Source of the DNA: Alkalihalobacterium alkalinitrilicum
GTDB lineage: Bacteria; Bacillota; Bacilli; Bacillales; Bacillaceae_F
Direction of reading: 5' to 3'
NCBI RefSeq assembly: GCF_002019605.1
Contig: NZ_KV917368.1
Location: 4,168,519-4,232,518, forward strand
Length of the DNA stretch: 64,000 bases
This document shows, one piece after another, positions 16,618 to 24,929 of this stretch (its first letter is position 1; each line of letters begins with the position of its first letter). Under the pieces are notes generated by a model that was not told where the DNA came from, did not search any database, and saw only the letters and a program-made list of their open reading frames with translations. The position numbers and the translations under genes are program-made.

Positions 16618-17454
16618 ATGGAACATAAAGTAATGGAAAAAATAAGGACATTACGGAAGCGTTTAAATGATGATCCAGAGCAAGTTAGCTATGATCTATA
16701 TAGTCTAGAGAAGTACGTTGCTGAATCGCTACTTGAGCGTAATTTTGCTATTCCCAACAAAGTAAAAAGTAGTTTAGAACGACAATTTGCAAATCAGAAG
16801 CCTGAAGATATGCGTAGTTATAATATTGGTAAAGCGCATACGCTCATTGAATTAATTTCAATTATGAAAAAGCCATATGACCTTGACCAAAAAGTGAAAG
16901 AACTTAATGATTTAGATAAGAAAATCTTGAAATATATTGCCCATCACAGGGAAGTTACCCCGACAGCTATTCGTAACGAAATTAGCGAGTTGAATGATAA
17001 CAAGCAATACACAAGTAATGTCTTAAGTAAACTAAGGCAAATTGATATGATTGCAGCCCATCAAGTTGGAAAATATCGCTGGTATTTCCTAACTATATTA
17101 GGAGAAGAGATTGTCAATAAGATAGAAAAGGTTGAAGAATTTGAACAGAAACTCAACCAAATAAAGTCTATGCTCGCTCAGAAAAAAGAAAAGCTGTCTA
17201 AACCAGTACGTAAACAACCTATTTCCCGTGAACGTGCTTTAAGTCATAAAGGATTTATAGCTCAGCATATGTCGGTAGAAGAGACACTTCAGGAAGTTGC
17301 TAGTCTACTTTCCTATTCTAAAGCCAATAAAGAGAAATGGCCATCGGCAGGTAAGGTCAATAATCAACACAAAATGGATTATGAAGCAGGACATTACACT
17401 GCTTTGGGTAAGGAAGGGGAGGGAAGTCGTGACTTCGAAGAAATCCTTCAGTAA
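16618..17454 (+). CDS. Winged-helix/coiled-coil protein of the nitrilase operon
   Basis: This 278-residue protein begins three bases after the stop of the nitrilase gene, whose last codons supply the GAGGAGGG ribosome binding site. Residues 1-90 are helical with regular charge (KIRTLRKRLNDDPEQVSYDL). Residues 95-165 look like a winged helix: LDKKILKYIAHHREVTPTAI, NVLSKLRQIDMIAAHQVGKY, WYFLTILGEEIV, in the manner of MarR/ArsR domains. A coiled coil (VEEFEQKLNQIKSMLAQKKE) follows. The C-terminal 60 residues are polar. It may bind DNA or act as a partner for the nitrilase-type protein. Its 3' end overlaps the start of the third gene. Confidence 0.7.
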   Translation: MEHKVMEKIRTLRKRLNDDPEQVSYDLYSLEKYVAESLLERNFAIPNKVKSSLERQFANQKPEDMRSYNIGKAHTLIELISIMKKPYDLDQKVKELNDLDKKILKYIAHHREVTPTAIRNEISELNDNKQYTSNVLSKLRQIDMIAAHQVGKYRWYFLTILGEEIVNKIEKVEEFEQKLNQIKSMLAQKKEKLSKPVRKQPISRERALSHKGFIAQHMSVEETLQEVASLLSYSKANKEKWPSAGKVNNQHKMDYEAGHYTALGKEGEGSRDFEEILQ

Positions 17455-18106
17455 TTTTAATAATTGGTTTAATCATCTTGATTTTGCCTTACAAGCAGAA
17501 TTTATTGAAGCATTAAAAACAGATGATGTGCTTAACTTTTTCTTAGCTTATGAAGTTGAAAAAGAAATAGAGATTGAGTTTAAAGAGATCTTCACTTTTA
17601 TCGATCAAAATTTACGACAATTTGATGAAACAAAGACTGCCGAAGGTCTATTAACACAAGGAATTGAGGATGTCCGTTTAATTGCTGATCTAATTGGCAA
17701 TGGAAAAGAAGGATTAAAAAGGTATTTCTCAGCTAGGTTTCTAAGAGAAACAGATGATGTTTCTTTTCAAGAGATGATAGAAACGGTCATAAGAGAGGTA
17801 ATTGTCGAAAAAAACTATCGAAGCATAAAATCTTTACTGAAACACTTATCCTATGAAGTACATGCAGAAGATGCAACTGATTCATTTTATACGATCATGA
17901 ATTTAGCGAGTAGTTTTTGTGTTGAACCTCTCTCTTATGAAGACATTGAGATAGTCATGGTCAAAGATCTTGAGCTGTCTATCGAAAAAATGAACATAAT
18001 GATAGAAGCGCTTAAAGCTAACCGTGAGGCAATGGAACGTTTCTTTCTCTTTCTAAGCCTTAAAAAGCTAAATCGCAAAATCAATCAACTTGAAATAGAC
18101 TGGTAA
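17429..18106 (+). CDS. Uncharacterised helical protein, third gene of the nitrilase operon
   Basis: This protein has about 225 residues and is almost entirely helical (FSNFNNWFNHLDFALQAEFI, LLTQGIEDVRLIADLI, IEKMNIMIEALKANREAMER). I chose the GTG at 17429, which lies behind GGAAGGGGAGGGAAG inside the tail of the preceding gene; the frame is open further upstream (17297), but that overlap would be large. No catalytic motif, signal peptide or membrane segment is apparent, and I do not recognise the family. Overlapping starts across all three genes imply that they act together in fixed amounts. A REP-like hairpin follows within ten bases of the stop. Confidence 0.68.
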   Translation: MTSKKSFSNFNNWFNHLDFALQAEFIEALKTDDVLNFFLAYEVEKEIEIEFKEIFTFIDQNLRQFDETKTAEGLLTQGIEDVRLIADLIGNGKEGLKRYFSARFLRETDDVSFQEMIETVIREVIVEKNYRSIKSLLKHLSYEVHAEDATDSFYTIMNLASSFCVEPLSYEDIEIVMVKDLELSIEKMNIMIEALKANREAMERFFLFLSLKKLNRKINQLEIDW

Positions 18107-18111
18107 AAAGC

Positions 18112-18160
18112 AGGGGCGCAATTCACGGTGACGCCCCGAAATACCCTGAAATTTGTCGGA
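18112..18160. repeat. REP-like palindrome copy
   Basis: GGGGCGCAATTCACGGTGAC followed by GCCCCGAAATACC and AAATTTGTCGG. GGGGCG and CGCCCC make a perfect 6 bp stem. It lies six bases after the nitrilase operon and could double as its terminator. Confidence 0.65.
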
Positions 18161-18380
18161 AGAAACTAAATTCAAAGTTCACGTTTTGTTTGACAGTACT
18201 TTTTACGTTTTTCTATAATAAAACGTAGTTTGCTTCAGATTTTCTCTTCTTATATTATCCGCATGTTTATCCTCATCTTATTACTTATCACTTTTTGAAA
18301 AATTCCTAGTGTAAATACTCTTTGGGAGGGATGTATTTTGTCTGTCGGTGGTGGCCCACTGTATGAGTAGTAGAAGGTGA

Positions 18381-18555
18381 GTGATTATTGCTGATCAGTT
18401 TTATCACATTGTTTGTCAAGGCAACCGTCGGGAGCTGTTATTTCATGATCGCAATAATTTCGTTGAAATCTTATATATGTTAGAAAAGATTTGTGCAAAA
18501 ATCCCCTATGAGCTACTCTTCTATTGCTTCATGAGGCGTCACTGTGACGACAACA
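18381..18555 (+). pseudogene. N-terminal relic of a RAYT (Y1/IS200-like) transposase
   Basis: The translation ADQFYHIVCQGNRRELLFHD, NFVEILYMLEKICAKIPYEL, LFYCFM matches the start of REP-associated tyrosine transposases (Y1_Tnp: YH-x-GNRR, then YCLM before the HVH metal motif). Just where the TNHVHL motif should come, the frame runs into GTCACTGTGACGAC, a copy of the REP core, and the match ends. The HUH motif and catalytic tyrosine are missing, so it is dead. RAYTs mobilise REP palindromes, which explains the REP-like copies around it. The gap 18161-18380 and 18645-18913 hold no gene. Confidence 0.65.
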
Positions 18556-18913
18556 CAAACTTCAGCAACGATACTTTGTATCATAATAGTTTCGCATACC
18601 GTTTATTTAAAAGGGCCATCACTTTAGAAATCGACTCTTTTTGAGAGCGTAATTGTAAATGGAAATGGTTAGTCCGAAAAATCTTGTGTTCCACAGTGTG
18701 TTTTACGGCCGAAAGTTTTTCTGTTAAAATCTGATCTAAAAAATTATATAAAATGGTGGTTTAATTTGTCGTTGAACGAGGTATAGCGTCGTGAAGGTAA
18801 TTCTAACGGAAAACGACGAATTTTTCTTATTCATTCCACTTAGTTTTATTACTAACTTAGTGGAACGCTGTATGGCTTAATAAAGTGAAATTCTTAAAAT
18901 GAGGGGTGTTCGT

Positions 18914-19075
18914 ATGGGTCATCGAGAAAATATAGAAATGAGTAAAGAAGAAGAGGAATATTTAAATGAAGAATGGCTCGAATTAGTGGAGTTGGCAGAA
19001 CTTTTAAACGTATCGAAACAAGAGTTTAAGCAATACTTAAAAGAAAAATCAAAAAACAAAGTGTTGAAAGGTTGA
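18914..19075 (+). CDS. SinI-like anti-repressor family protein, 53 aa
   Basis: This short gene has a GAGGGG site nine bases before its ATG. The 53 residues are acidic at first (MSKEEEEYLNEEW) and then give the two-helix Sin dimerisation motif: LNEEWLELVELAELLNVSKQ, EFKQYLKEKSK. SinI of B. subtilis has the same EEWxELxxxAxxxxISxEEIRxYL pattern and disarms the biofilm/motility repressor SinR by forming a heterodimer. No sinR gene is adjacent; the partner would be elsewhere. The lysine-rich tail is not part of the motif. The assignment rests on pattern only. Confidence 0.6.
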   Translation: MGHRENIEMSKEEEEYLNEEWLELVELAELLNVSKQEFKQYLKEKSKNKVLKG

Positions 19076-19333
19076 AGGGCGATTAAGTATAAAGTTCTAT
19101 GATAAAAAGAGTAGGGATAATCTATGAGGGAGTATTGTCTCTATGTATTGAATACTGGATACATATTAAAAGTAGTAAGGTAATGGCACTCTATGATCAG
19201 AGGGTTTATTTCGTTTTATAGATTTATTATCTTTACACGATTGCTATGGATAGAGTGGTAGATTATAAGCTGTGGGTAGTATAGAATAAGTACTTGAAGA
19301 ATTTAAGGAGTAGTTCCTTAGGAGTTAAGAAAA

Positions 19334-19786
19334 ATGTATAAAATACTTGCATGGACAGCCGTTATCCTCTGGATGGCGCTTATTTTCTACCTCTCTCATC
19401 AACCCGCAACCGTGTCGAGCGAGTTAAGTGAAGGAATAACAGAGGTTATTGTAACAACAGTTGAAAAAGTTATACCTCATGCAGATTTTGATCTTGGTAC
19501 TTTCAATCATCTTGTCAGGAAAAATGCTCACTTTTTTGCCTACATGATTTTTGGAGTGTTAACGCTGAACGCGTTAAGGAGAAGTGGTGTAGTTGGCTAC
19601 CGCAGTATGGGGTGGACCTTATCCATTTGTATCCTTTATGCAATTTCTGATGAAGTGCACCAGCTGTTTGTTCCTGGAAGGTCAGGTGAAGTAAGAGATG
19701 TTCTCATTGATACCGCTGGGGCAATTGTTGGGATTGGGATGTATTGGTTGATCGCGAAACTAATGAGAAGACGAAGTACTCGCTGA
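19334..19786 (+). CDS. VanZ family membrane protein
   Basis: This 150-residue integral membrane protein has four predicted helices: ILAWTAVILWMALIFYLS, KNAHFFAYMIFGVLTLNAL, WTLSICILYAISDEVHQLF and VLIDTAGAIVGIGMYWLI. The VanZ signature is complete: the FNHLVRKNAHFFAY loop, ISDEVHQLFVPGRSGEVRDV and DTAGAxxG. VanZ proteins are linked to low-level teicoplanin resistance and to envelope maintenance; the biochemical role is unknown. It is preceded by a TTAGGAG-type site and is monocistronic. A second, distantly related VanZ gene lies at 22495-22947 on the other strand. Confidence 0.88.
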   Translation: MYKILAWTAVILWMALIFYLSHQPATVSSELSEGITEVIVTTVEKVIPHADFDLGTFNHLVRKNAHFFAYMIFGVLTLNALRRSGVVGYRSMGWTLSICILYAISDEVHQLFVPGRSGEVRDVLIDTAGAIVGIGMYWLIAKLMRRRSTR

Positions 19787-20174
19787 GTTCATGGTGAAAC
19801 ATGCTTGGCGGGTATTTTTTATATTTATCTACTAAGGAAGTAGTGTCATCTTTTAACGATCAAAGGATTTGTATACATCTACATCCATAGTTACATAAAT
19901 AATAGACTTTTTGCTAATAAATCTGAACAAGCTGGTAACTAAAGAAAAGGTAACACAAGAACAGTGAATTTTGTGTTGGATCTATCACTAGCAGGATAGA
20001 CAGTTGATGATTGTAATGGTCTTACAATCACCGAGTAGCCCGAACAATGTCGAAGGTCATTCTGAAAAAAGTCCCAAATTGTCGTAAGAAATTCCTAGTT
20101 TGTCTACAAAATTCGCCTTACTTCCACGCGTATTTTTGGTAAAGTGAATGAAAACGTTTACTGGGGTGAATAAG

Positions 20175-20357
20175 ATGTCCTTCGAGTTGTTGCTAGATGC
20201 GGTACTAGGTGAGAGAGAACTATTTCATGTTATTGACTGTACAGTTTGTGGAAGCGAAGAAATTTATTATGTTGATCCCATTTCCAAACAACAAATAGGA
20301 AAAGCTTGTTCACAATGTGGGTTTGTCCAAAAATTTGAGTTTGACCATCAAGAGTAG
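20175..20357 (+). CDS. Small zinc-finger-like hypothetical protein, 60 aa
   Basis: This protein has 60 residues with two CxxC knuckles, CTVCGSEEIYY and CSQCGFVQKF, spaced 26 residues apart as in a treble-clef or zinc-ribbon fold. The ATG at 20175 has a GGGGTG site at the proper distance; an in-frame ATG at 20148 lacks one. There are no other features. I do not recognise the family. The region before it (19787-20147) contains a small ATTGTAA/TTACAAT palindrome and a TTGTCG-rich spacer but no gene. Confidence 0.6.
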   Translation: MSFELLLDAVLGERELFHVIDCTVCGSEEIYYVDPISKQQIGKACSQCGFVQKFEFDHQE

Positions 20358-20661
20358 TCATTGAGTTAAAGGAAATTGCTACTCAGACTTTTTTCGATTA
20401 AAGAAAAGTTACTTAAAGGGCAAACACTTATGGAGACAGATAGGTATTAAAGCTCATTACGAATTAGTAGTGTGCTTTTTTATGTGCTCTGAAAAGGAAT
20501 GACTGGAAAAAAGATTATTTTTATTGAAAGACAAGCTCAGGACTTAAAACATACTTTACCCTCTTAATTATTTTAGGAAAACAAGTCTATAGTTGTGGTA
20601 AAATAGACATAAATCAACATATTTCGTGTGTTGTGATCATTTGTAGGGGGAAAGAAGTTGT

Positions 20662-21418
20662 TTAGTCAGTACTTACCGAATATTAAAGGCGACGACAGTA
20701 TTGCTCTTTTTGTTATTTATCGTTACAGCTTGTCAGACGGACGATACCACAAGGGAAACGGTAGTTAGGGAAAAACAACAGGAAAAGAAGGAAACCTCAT
20801 TAACGCAAATTGCTGCTGAGACGGCCACGAAAGTGAACAAGCCTGTTTCGTGGGACCCAGGAGTGGCAACAACGGATTTAATGCTCCCGTTAGAAAATTC
20901 AAGACCGCGTACGACGGACGTTACCCATGTGATGCTTCACTTTATGAGTAATGGGGTGAATCAACCTGACGATCCATTTAATATGAACGATATCCGATCG
21001 ATCTTTACCGATTACGGGGTTTCAGCGCATTATGTTATTGATCGGAAAGGGCATATTTATCGCTTTGTGGGAGAAGGTCGGGTTGCTTTTCATGCGGGGA
21101 GTGGAAACATTTCTGGTTACCCACAATATAAGGATAACATGAATGATTATTCGATCGGTATTGAACTTCTGGCGATCGGAACACGTAAAGAAATGGTAGC
21201 GATGATTCCAGGGTTTCCGTACGACTAAATAGCTTCTGACGATATCGGATACACGTCAGCTCAATACAAAGCGGTGAATTCTTTATTGGACGATATTTAC
21301 ATACGCTATCCCACCATATCAAAAAGTCGAAATCATGTCATCGGACACGATGAGTACGCACCAGATCGAAAAATGGATCCAGGGTCCTTATTTAACTGGT
21401 CGCGGATTGGGTTTTAAT
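20662..21418 (+). pseudogene. Amidase_2-type N-acetylmuramoyl-L-alanine amidase lipoprotein, interrupted
   Basis: Read through, this is a zinc amidase that would cleave peptidoglycan stem peptides. It has a lipoprotein signal (LLFLLFIVTACQ), the Amidase_2 core (THVMLHFMSNGV with the first His, SAHYVIDRKGHIYRFV, AFHAGSG, YSIGIELLAIG) and then a stop codon at 21226-21228. The same frame resumes with YTSAQYKAVNSLLDDI, VIGHDEYAPDRKMDPG and LFNWSRIGF. The second zinc ligands lie beyond the stop, so the truncated product should be inactive. The start is also damaged: the TTG with the best site (20658) is out of frame with the signal peptide, while an in-frame TTG (20701) would remove its basic n-region. 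Confidence 0.8.
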
Positions 21419-21431
21419 AGAACAACAACAA

Positions 21432-21476
21432 AAAGAATAAACCGACTACCTTCTGTGAGTAGTCGGTTTATTCTTT
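21432..21476. terminator. Strong terminator after the broken amidase
   Basis: AAAGAATAAACCGACTAC and its exact complement form an 18 bp stem around a nine-base loop, with A/T runs on both sides, so it works in either direction. Confidence 0.75.
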
Positions 21477-21576
21477 ATATGAGTGTGAAATTTACTGTAG
21501 TTATAGATTCACTATTTATCCAATAAAGTGGGGAATATGGTTAATAAGAGGTATCAAAAGGCTTTCACAAACTCAC

Positions 21577-21687
21577 TTAACGAAAAAATACATCAAAGAT
21601 CGTTAATCCTAGTGCAATACCGCCGCCAAGCATAATATAAGCTAATACGATGAAAAACACCCAATTTTCGCTAAATATTTTTTTCAT
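21577..21687 (-). CDS. Single-pass membrane micropeptide, 36 aa
   Basis: The peptide begins MKKIFSENWVFFIVLAYIML and ends GLTIFDVFFR. It has a basic start and one hydrophobic helix with a GGG turn. The ATG follows GGTGATTGCT, an acceptable ribosome binding site. Small peptides of this kind are common in bacilli and easily missed. No neighbour suggests a function. The span 21700-21990 beyond it holds no clear gene; a GCACTCA/TGGGTGC hairpin is at about 21949-21966. Confidence 0.45.
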   Translation of the reverse strand: MKKIFSENWVFFIVLAYIMLGGGIALGLTIFDVFFR

Positions 21688-21992
21688 AGCAATCACCATG
21701 ATTAGTTTTTCAAAAAGTGGGGGGAATTATTCTTGCGAAGCATTGGTTCATAGGTAGAACGCGAAATGCCGCTTTAATCATTGTGAGTGCCTTGAACGGG
21801 TTTATAATCAGAAGTACATAGTCCAGATCGCTTTAGGCTATGCGAACGAGTCAATCGAACGGAACTGGTTCCCCTTTTGTCAATCGTTCCCCGTATTATT
21901 TCAATACGTATGCAACCGATTCGTTAAACTTCCCTTTTTGTAAAAAAGCACTCAATGCTGGGTGCTCGCATGTTAAAGACTAGTGTTTTTAT

Positions 21993-22448
21993 TCAATCTT
22001 CAGAAGGACCGAATATCTTATTAAATTCATTTTTTCCGATTTGTTTTAACGTTTCGTAGTCTTCAGTAGAAAATCGATCCTTGACCGTTTCTTTTATCTC
22101 CGCGAGGTCCTCTGCAGTAATTCCACTTTTCACTTGTTCAACGTAGGCTAACAACTCTGTTAACGAAAATTCGTTTAGTACTTTTGTGATAGCGTCATCT
22201 TTTGATAGTGTTGGATCGTCTTGCTCTTTTATTGGGGCCTCTTCTACAGTTGGATCAGGAGTGAGTTTGGGTTGAGGTACTGAAGTTCTATGTAGGTTTT
22301 GTTCTTCAACTGTTCCATTTCCGATCCATTTTTCTGGAAGGAGTTTATCTTCTTCAAAAAACTGATGTTCGGCCATTAAGCTTTTCCCAAAGTTTGTTCC
22401 TGTTAATATAAAGAAGGCAATGAAAGCAAAAAGAATTAAGCGTAGCAA
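21993..22448 (-). CDS. Hypothetical anchored extracytoplasmic protein
   Basis: This 151-residue protein has an N-terminal membrane segment (MLRLILFAFIAFFILTGTNF), a proline-rich linker (TSVPQPKLTPDPTVEEAPIK) and a charged helical C-terminal domain (FSLTELLAYVEQVKSGITAE, LAEIKETVKDRFSTEDYETL). The C-terminal part looks like a small helical bundle; no catalytic residues stand out. It is the second gene after the VanZ gene on the same strand with about 47 bases between, so a two-gene operon is likely. I do not recognise the family. Confidence 0.65.
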   Translation of the reverse strand: MLRLILFAFIAFFILTGTNFGKSLMAEHQFFEEDKLLPEKWIGNGTVEEQNLHRTSVPQPKLTPDPTVEEAPIKEQDDPTLSKDDAITKVLNEFSLTELLAYVEQVKSGITAEDLAEIKETVKDRFSTEDYETLKQIGKNEFNKIFGPSED

Positions 22449-22494
22449 TGATATTCACCTCAAATTATGTATTGATTATTGATTATTAAGTATT

Positions 22495-22947
22495 TTAAAC
22501 GATTCGACTTCGTGTTTTTGGTGTCTCGTCCGTTATTGAAACAGCAGCTATCCACTTGTCACAAATGTAATAAAGTAGAGTATAGGAAAGGATTCCTAGA
22601 CTATTGATCATCAAGTCGATGAATAAACCTTCTCGATAGAAAAAAGGTTGAGCGAGCTCAGTTCCAGCTGCAAATAAAAGTCCGATCACCAGTGAAAGTT
22701 GAATGTTTTTACAAACTTGAATGAGTAGTAAGGCAAGAATGAAAAAGCAGATAAAATGGCCTGCTTTTTGCAAAATAAATGGCAGACTAGGATTCGCATA
22801 GATCGCGATATCAAAAAATTGACCAAAGGTTGGTTCTGTTGTCACTTGAAATTGGACAGGTTCTCCCCGCATTATACTAGTAAAATTTTTTGTGCATGTG
22901 AGAATGATTAATAAATAAATCCACATGACAAGTAATAAAATATACAT
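22495..22947 (-). CDS. VanZ family membrane protein
   Basis: This 150-residue protein has four membrane helices. The VanZ loop motifs are LQKAGHFICFFILALLLI, AAGTELAQPFFYREGLFIDL and MINSLGILSYTLLYY, more diverged than in the copy at 19334-19786 but with the same K-x-GHF, E-x-xQ and N-x-xG anchors. It sits head to head with the SGNH hydrolase gene (160-base shared promoter region) and is followed by an anchored helical protein. The grouping suggests an envelope function. Confidence 0.8.
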   Translation of the reverse strand: MYILLLVMWIYLLIILTCTKNFTSIMRGEPVQFQVTTEPTFGQFFDIAIYANPSLPFILQKAGHFICFFILALLLIQVCKNIQLSLVIGLLFAAGTELAQPFFYREGLFIDLMINSLGILSYTLLYYICDKWIAAVSITDETPKTRSRIV

Positions 22948-23125
22948 TCTGTTCCAGCTTTCGTGTTTTTATTCATAGTGTCGACAGTAATTTATAAATA
23001 CATACCTGTTACGTAGGGAATAAAGTCAAATTACCCGAATTTTTGATAAAAAGTCCCAAAAATTATATACGAATGGCAGGAAAATCTATATAATAAATAG
23101 TGGAATATTGAGTGAGGAGTTTTAT

Positions 23126-23932
23126 ATGAAAAATATTATATTTGTTTTGTCGATCTTACTTTGTGTAGGACTTTTAGTATTTGGAAAAATACAATATGAT
23201 CAAAAGTTGAATGAGATTGCTCAAGATGCGAGTACCGAAAAGAATATAGCTACAAGTTTACAGACTAGTAATCAACCAGTTAGTAATATTAGTCATGCAA
23301 CAGATATTGAGTCTATGGAAGGGTTAAACCCAGAGTTAAAACAAAAGCTAATGGCAGCAGTAGAAAATAATCAACGTTTACGAGTTGCTTTGTTTGGGTC
23401 AAATGCAATGGCTGTTGAGGATGATAGTGAAACGCCTTGGGTAGATTTACTAGTACAGGAATTAAATGATACTTTCGGTGAACACATTTTAGATGTTACT
23501 ATATTTGAGGTCGGAAATCGGACAACACACCAAGTGCTAGAGGCTGGTTTACATAGTGAAGTAGTTGACTTTCAACCAGATGTGTTAATTTTCGAACCGC
23601 TTATCTTCAATGATAACGGGAATGCGACAATGAATATAACATTACCGAATGTTACGACGATTCTTACTGACATAGAGGCAACATCGCCTGATGTTTTCGT
23701 TGTTATCCAGCCACCGAATCCTATTTATCGACCAAATTATTATTTGCAACAGGTAAATGAGTTAAAAGCATATGCGGAAGAAAGTGGCTACACATATCTA
23801 GATCACTGGGAAGTGTGGCCTGATGTTACAGATGAAGAAATTAATGACTACATTGAGGATTCACGTCCAAATCAAAGGGGACATGAAGTTTGGGCGAGTG
23901 CAGTCATTCAATTTTTTACAGGAAAAAATTAA
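23126..23932 (+). CDS. Membrane-anchored SGNH/GDSL-type hydrolase
   Basis: The protein has 268 residues from the ATG at 23126, which follows GTGAGGAG; an earlier in-frame start at 23108 overlaps that site. An N-terminal membrane segment (MKNIIFVLSILLCVGLLVFG) is followed by a linker and an SGNH hydrolase fold. Block I is RVALFGSNAMA (the GDS serine position), block III resembles EVGNRTTH, and the C-terminal RPNQRGHEVWASAV holds the catalytic histidine. Such enzymes de-esterify or de-acylate cell-wall sugars outside the cell. The block I motif is GSN rather than GDS, which is seen in many SGNH proteins. It is the first gene of a pair with a 45-residue protein. Confidence 0.78.
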   Translation: MKNIIFVLSILLCVGLLVFGKIQYDQKLNEIAQDASTEKNIATSLQTSNQPVSNISHATDIESMEGLNPELKQKLMAAVENNQRLRVALFGSNAMAVEDDSETPWVDLLVQELNDTFGEHILDVTIFEVGNRTTHQVLEAGLHSEVVDFQPDVLIFEPLIFNDNGNATMNITLPNVTTILTDIEATSPDVFVVIQPPNPIYRPNYYLQQVNELKAYAEESGYTYLDHWEVWPDVTDEEINDYIEDSRPNQRGHEVWASAVIQFFTGKN

Positions 23933-23947
23933 ACTAGGAGATTTATA

Positions 23948-24085
23948 ATGTCGAAGCCAAATCCGTTACTTGATATTTTGTTAGATGCCTATAATAAGGG
24001 TGAAAAAGATGGCACTGAGTTAAAAGACCTGATGAATGATATTGAGCAACATCTACGTATACTCATTGAGAGCCCTGGAAAATAA
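23948..24085 (+). CDS. Small hypothetical protein after the SGNH gene, 45 aa
   Basis: The frame encodes MSKPNPLLDILLDAYNKGEK followed by an acidic amphipathic helix (LKDLMNDIEQHLRILIE). The ATG has an AGGAG site seven bases upstream and starts 15 bases after the SGNH stop, so it is cotranscribed. There are no cysteines or membrane segment. A hairpin terminator follows directly. The function is unknown. Confidence 0.6.
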   Translation: MSKPNPLLDILLDAYNKGEKDGTELKDLMNDIEQHLRILIESPGK

Positions 24086-24091
24086 CGCTGA

Positions 24092-24131
24092 AGAAGCTAC
24101 CAGATCGCGTAAGGGCGGATGGTAGCTTTTG
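24092..24131 (+). terminator. Terminator of the SGNH operon
   Basis: GAAGCTACCA and TGGTAGCTTTTG enclose a 17-base loop just past the stop of the small gene. Confidence 0.7.
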
Positions 24132-24293
24132 TATAGTTTAGGAGTTTATATTTATGTAATTGAGCGTTGTTTTAACCTAGACACTCTCCCTTACATTGCC
24201 AAAAACTAACATAAAAAACAGTATAAGCATAGTAATGTAGGGGCAGGCGAACCGTAATCTATGACAAAACTGGTGATTTTATGATGTGATCGA

Positions 24294-24752
24294 TCAATCC
24301 TTATAATCCCACATAATTTTCCACTCGCGTTCCTCTTTAGCAACATATACTTCTTGTTTAAAGTAAAACTTTCCGTATTTCCCACGATAAGATTTTGTCA
24401 CAGTTACGTTATAAACCGTGTCCATCGGCTCGGCATCGTTTGTGATTTTCCATTTTCTTTTTTTGTTTGGTGAACTTAAAGAGTAGGTAAACGAATCAGC
24501 ACCAAAATGACTCATAAACACATGCGCGCGGTCTTGGATATAGCTTGGCTTTGGGAACCGTCCTTGAATTTCTGGATGCAGCAGTTCCCATGACGAAGAA
24601 AACCGACCTTGTTGTTCTAATTTATAAAATTCATTGACGACTTTTGTAGCCTGGTTTGCTTGAGATGGCCATAGAAGGAGGACGATGAAGGCTAATCCTG
24701 CAACAGCAACGATAAGTAGTAGTTGCGGTGGGAGTTGTTTTCTTTTAAGCAT
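24294..24752 (-). CDS. Hypothetical anchored NTF2-like protein
   Basis: This 152-residue protein has an N-terminal membrane anchor (LLLIVAVAGLAFIVLLLWPS) and a domain with an alpha-beta order like that of NTF2/DUF4878 proteins: KVVNEFYKLEQQGRFSSSWE, LLHPEIQGRF, then strands ending YVAKEEREWKIMWDY. The aromatic C-terminus is typical of that fold. A role in the envelope is possible. It is monocistronic, between two convergent intergenic regions. Family assignment is tentative. Confidence 0.6.
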   Translation of the reverse strand: MLKRKQLPPQLLLIVAVAGLAFIVLLLWPSQANQATKVVNEFYKLEQQGRFSSSWELLHPEIQGRFPKPSYIQDRAHVFMSHFGADSFTYSLSSPNKKRKWKITNDAEPMDTVYNVTVTKSYRGKYGKFYFKQEVYVAKEEREWKIMWDYKD

Positions 24753-24929
24753 ACAAAAACTCCTTGTCTAGGTGATGTATAGTTCATCTTATTCAGCGAT
24801 TAGATGAATTAGTATGGACAAATTTGAAGCCTTCATCTGATGACTTATGTATTCTTTACTTTGCATATAATATGGAATGTTATATTAAATGAATGAATAT
24901 CATGTAGTTGAAGGGAGATGGTATAAAAA

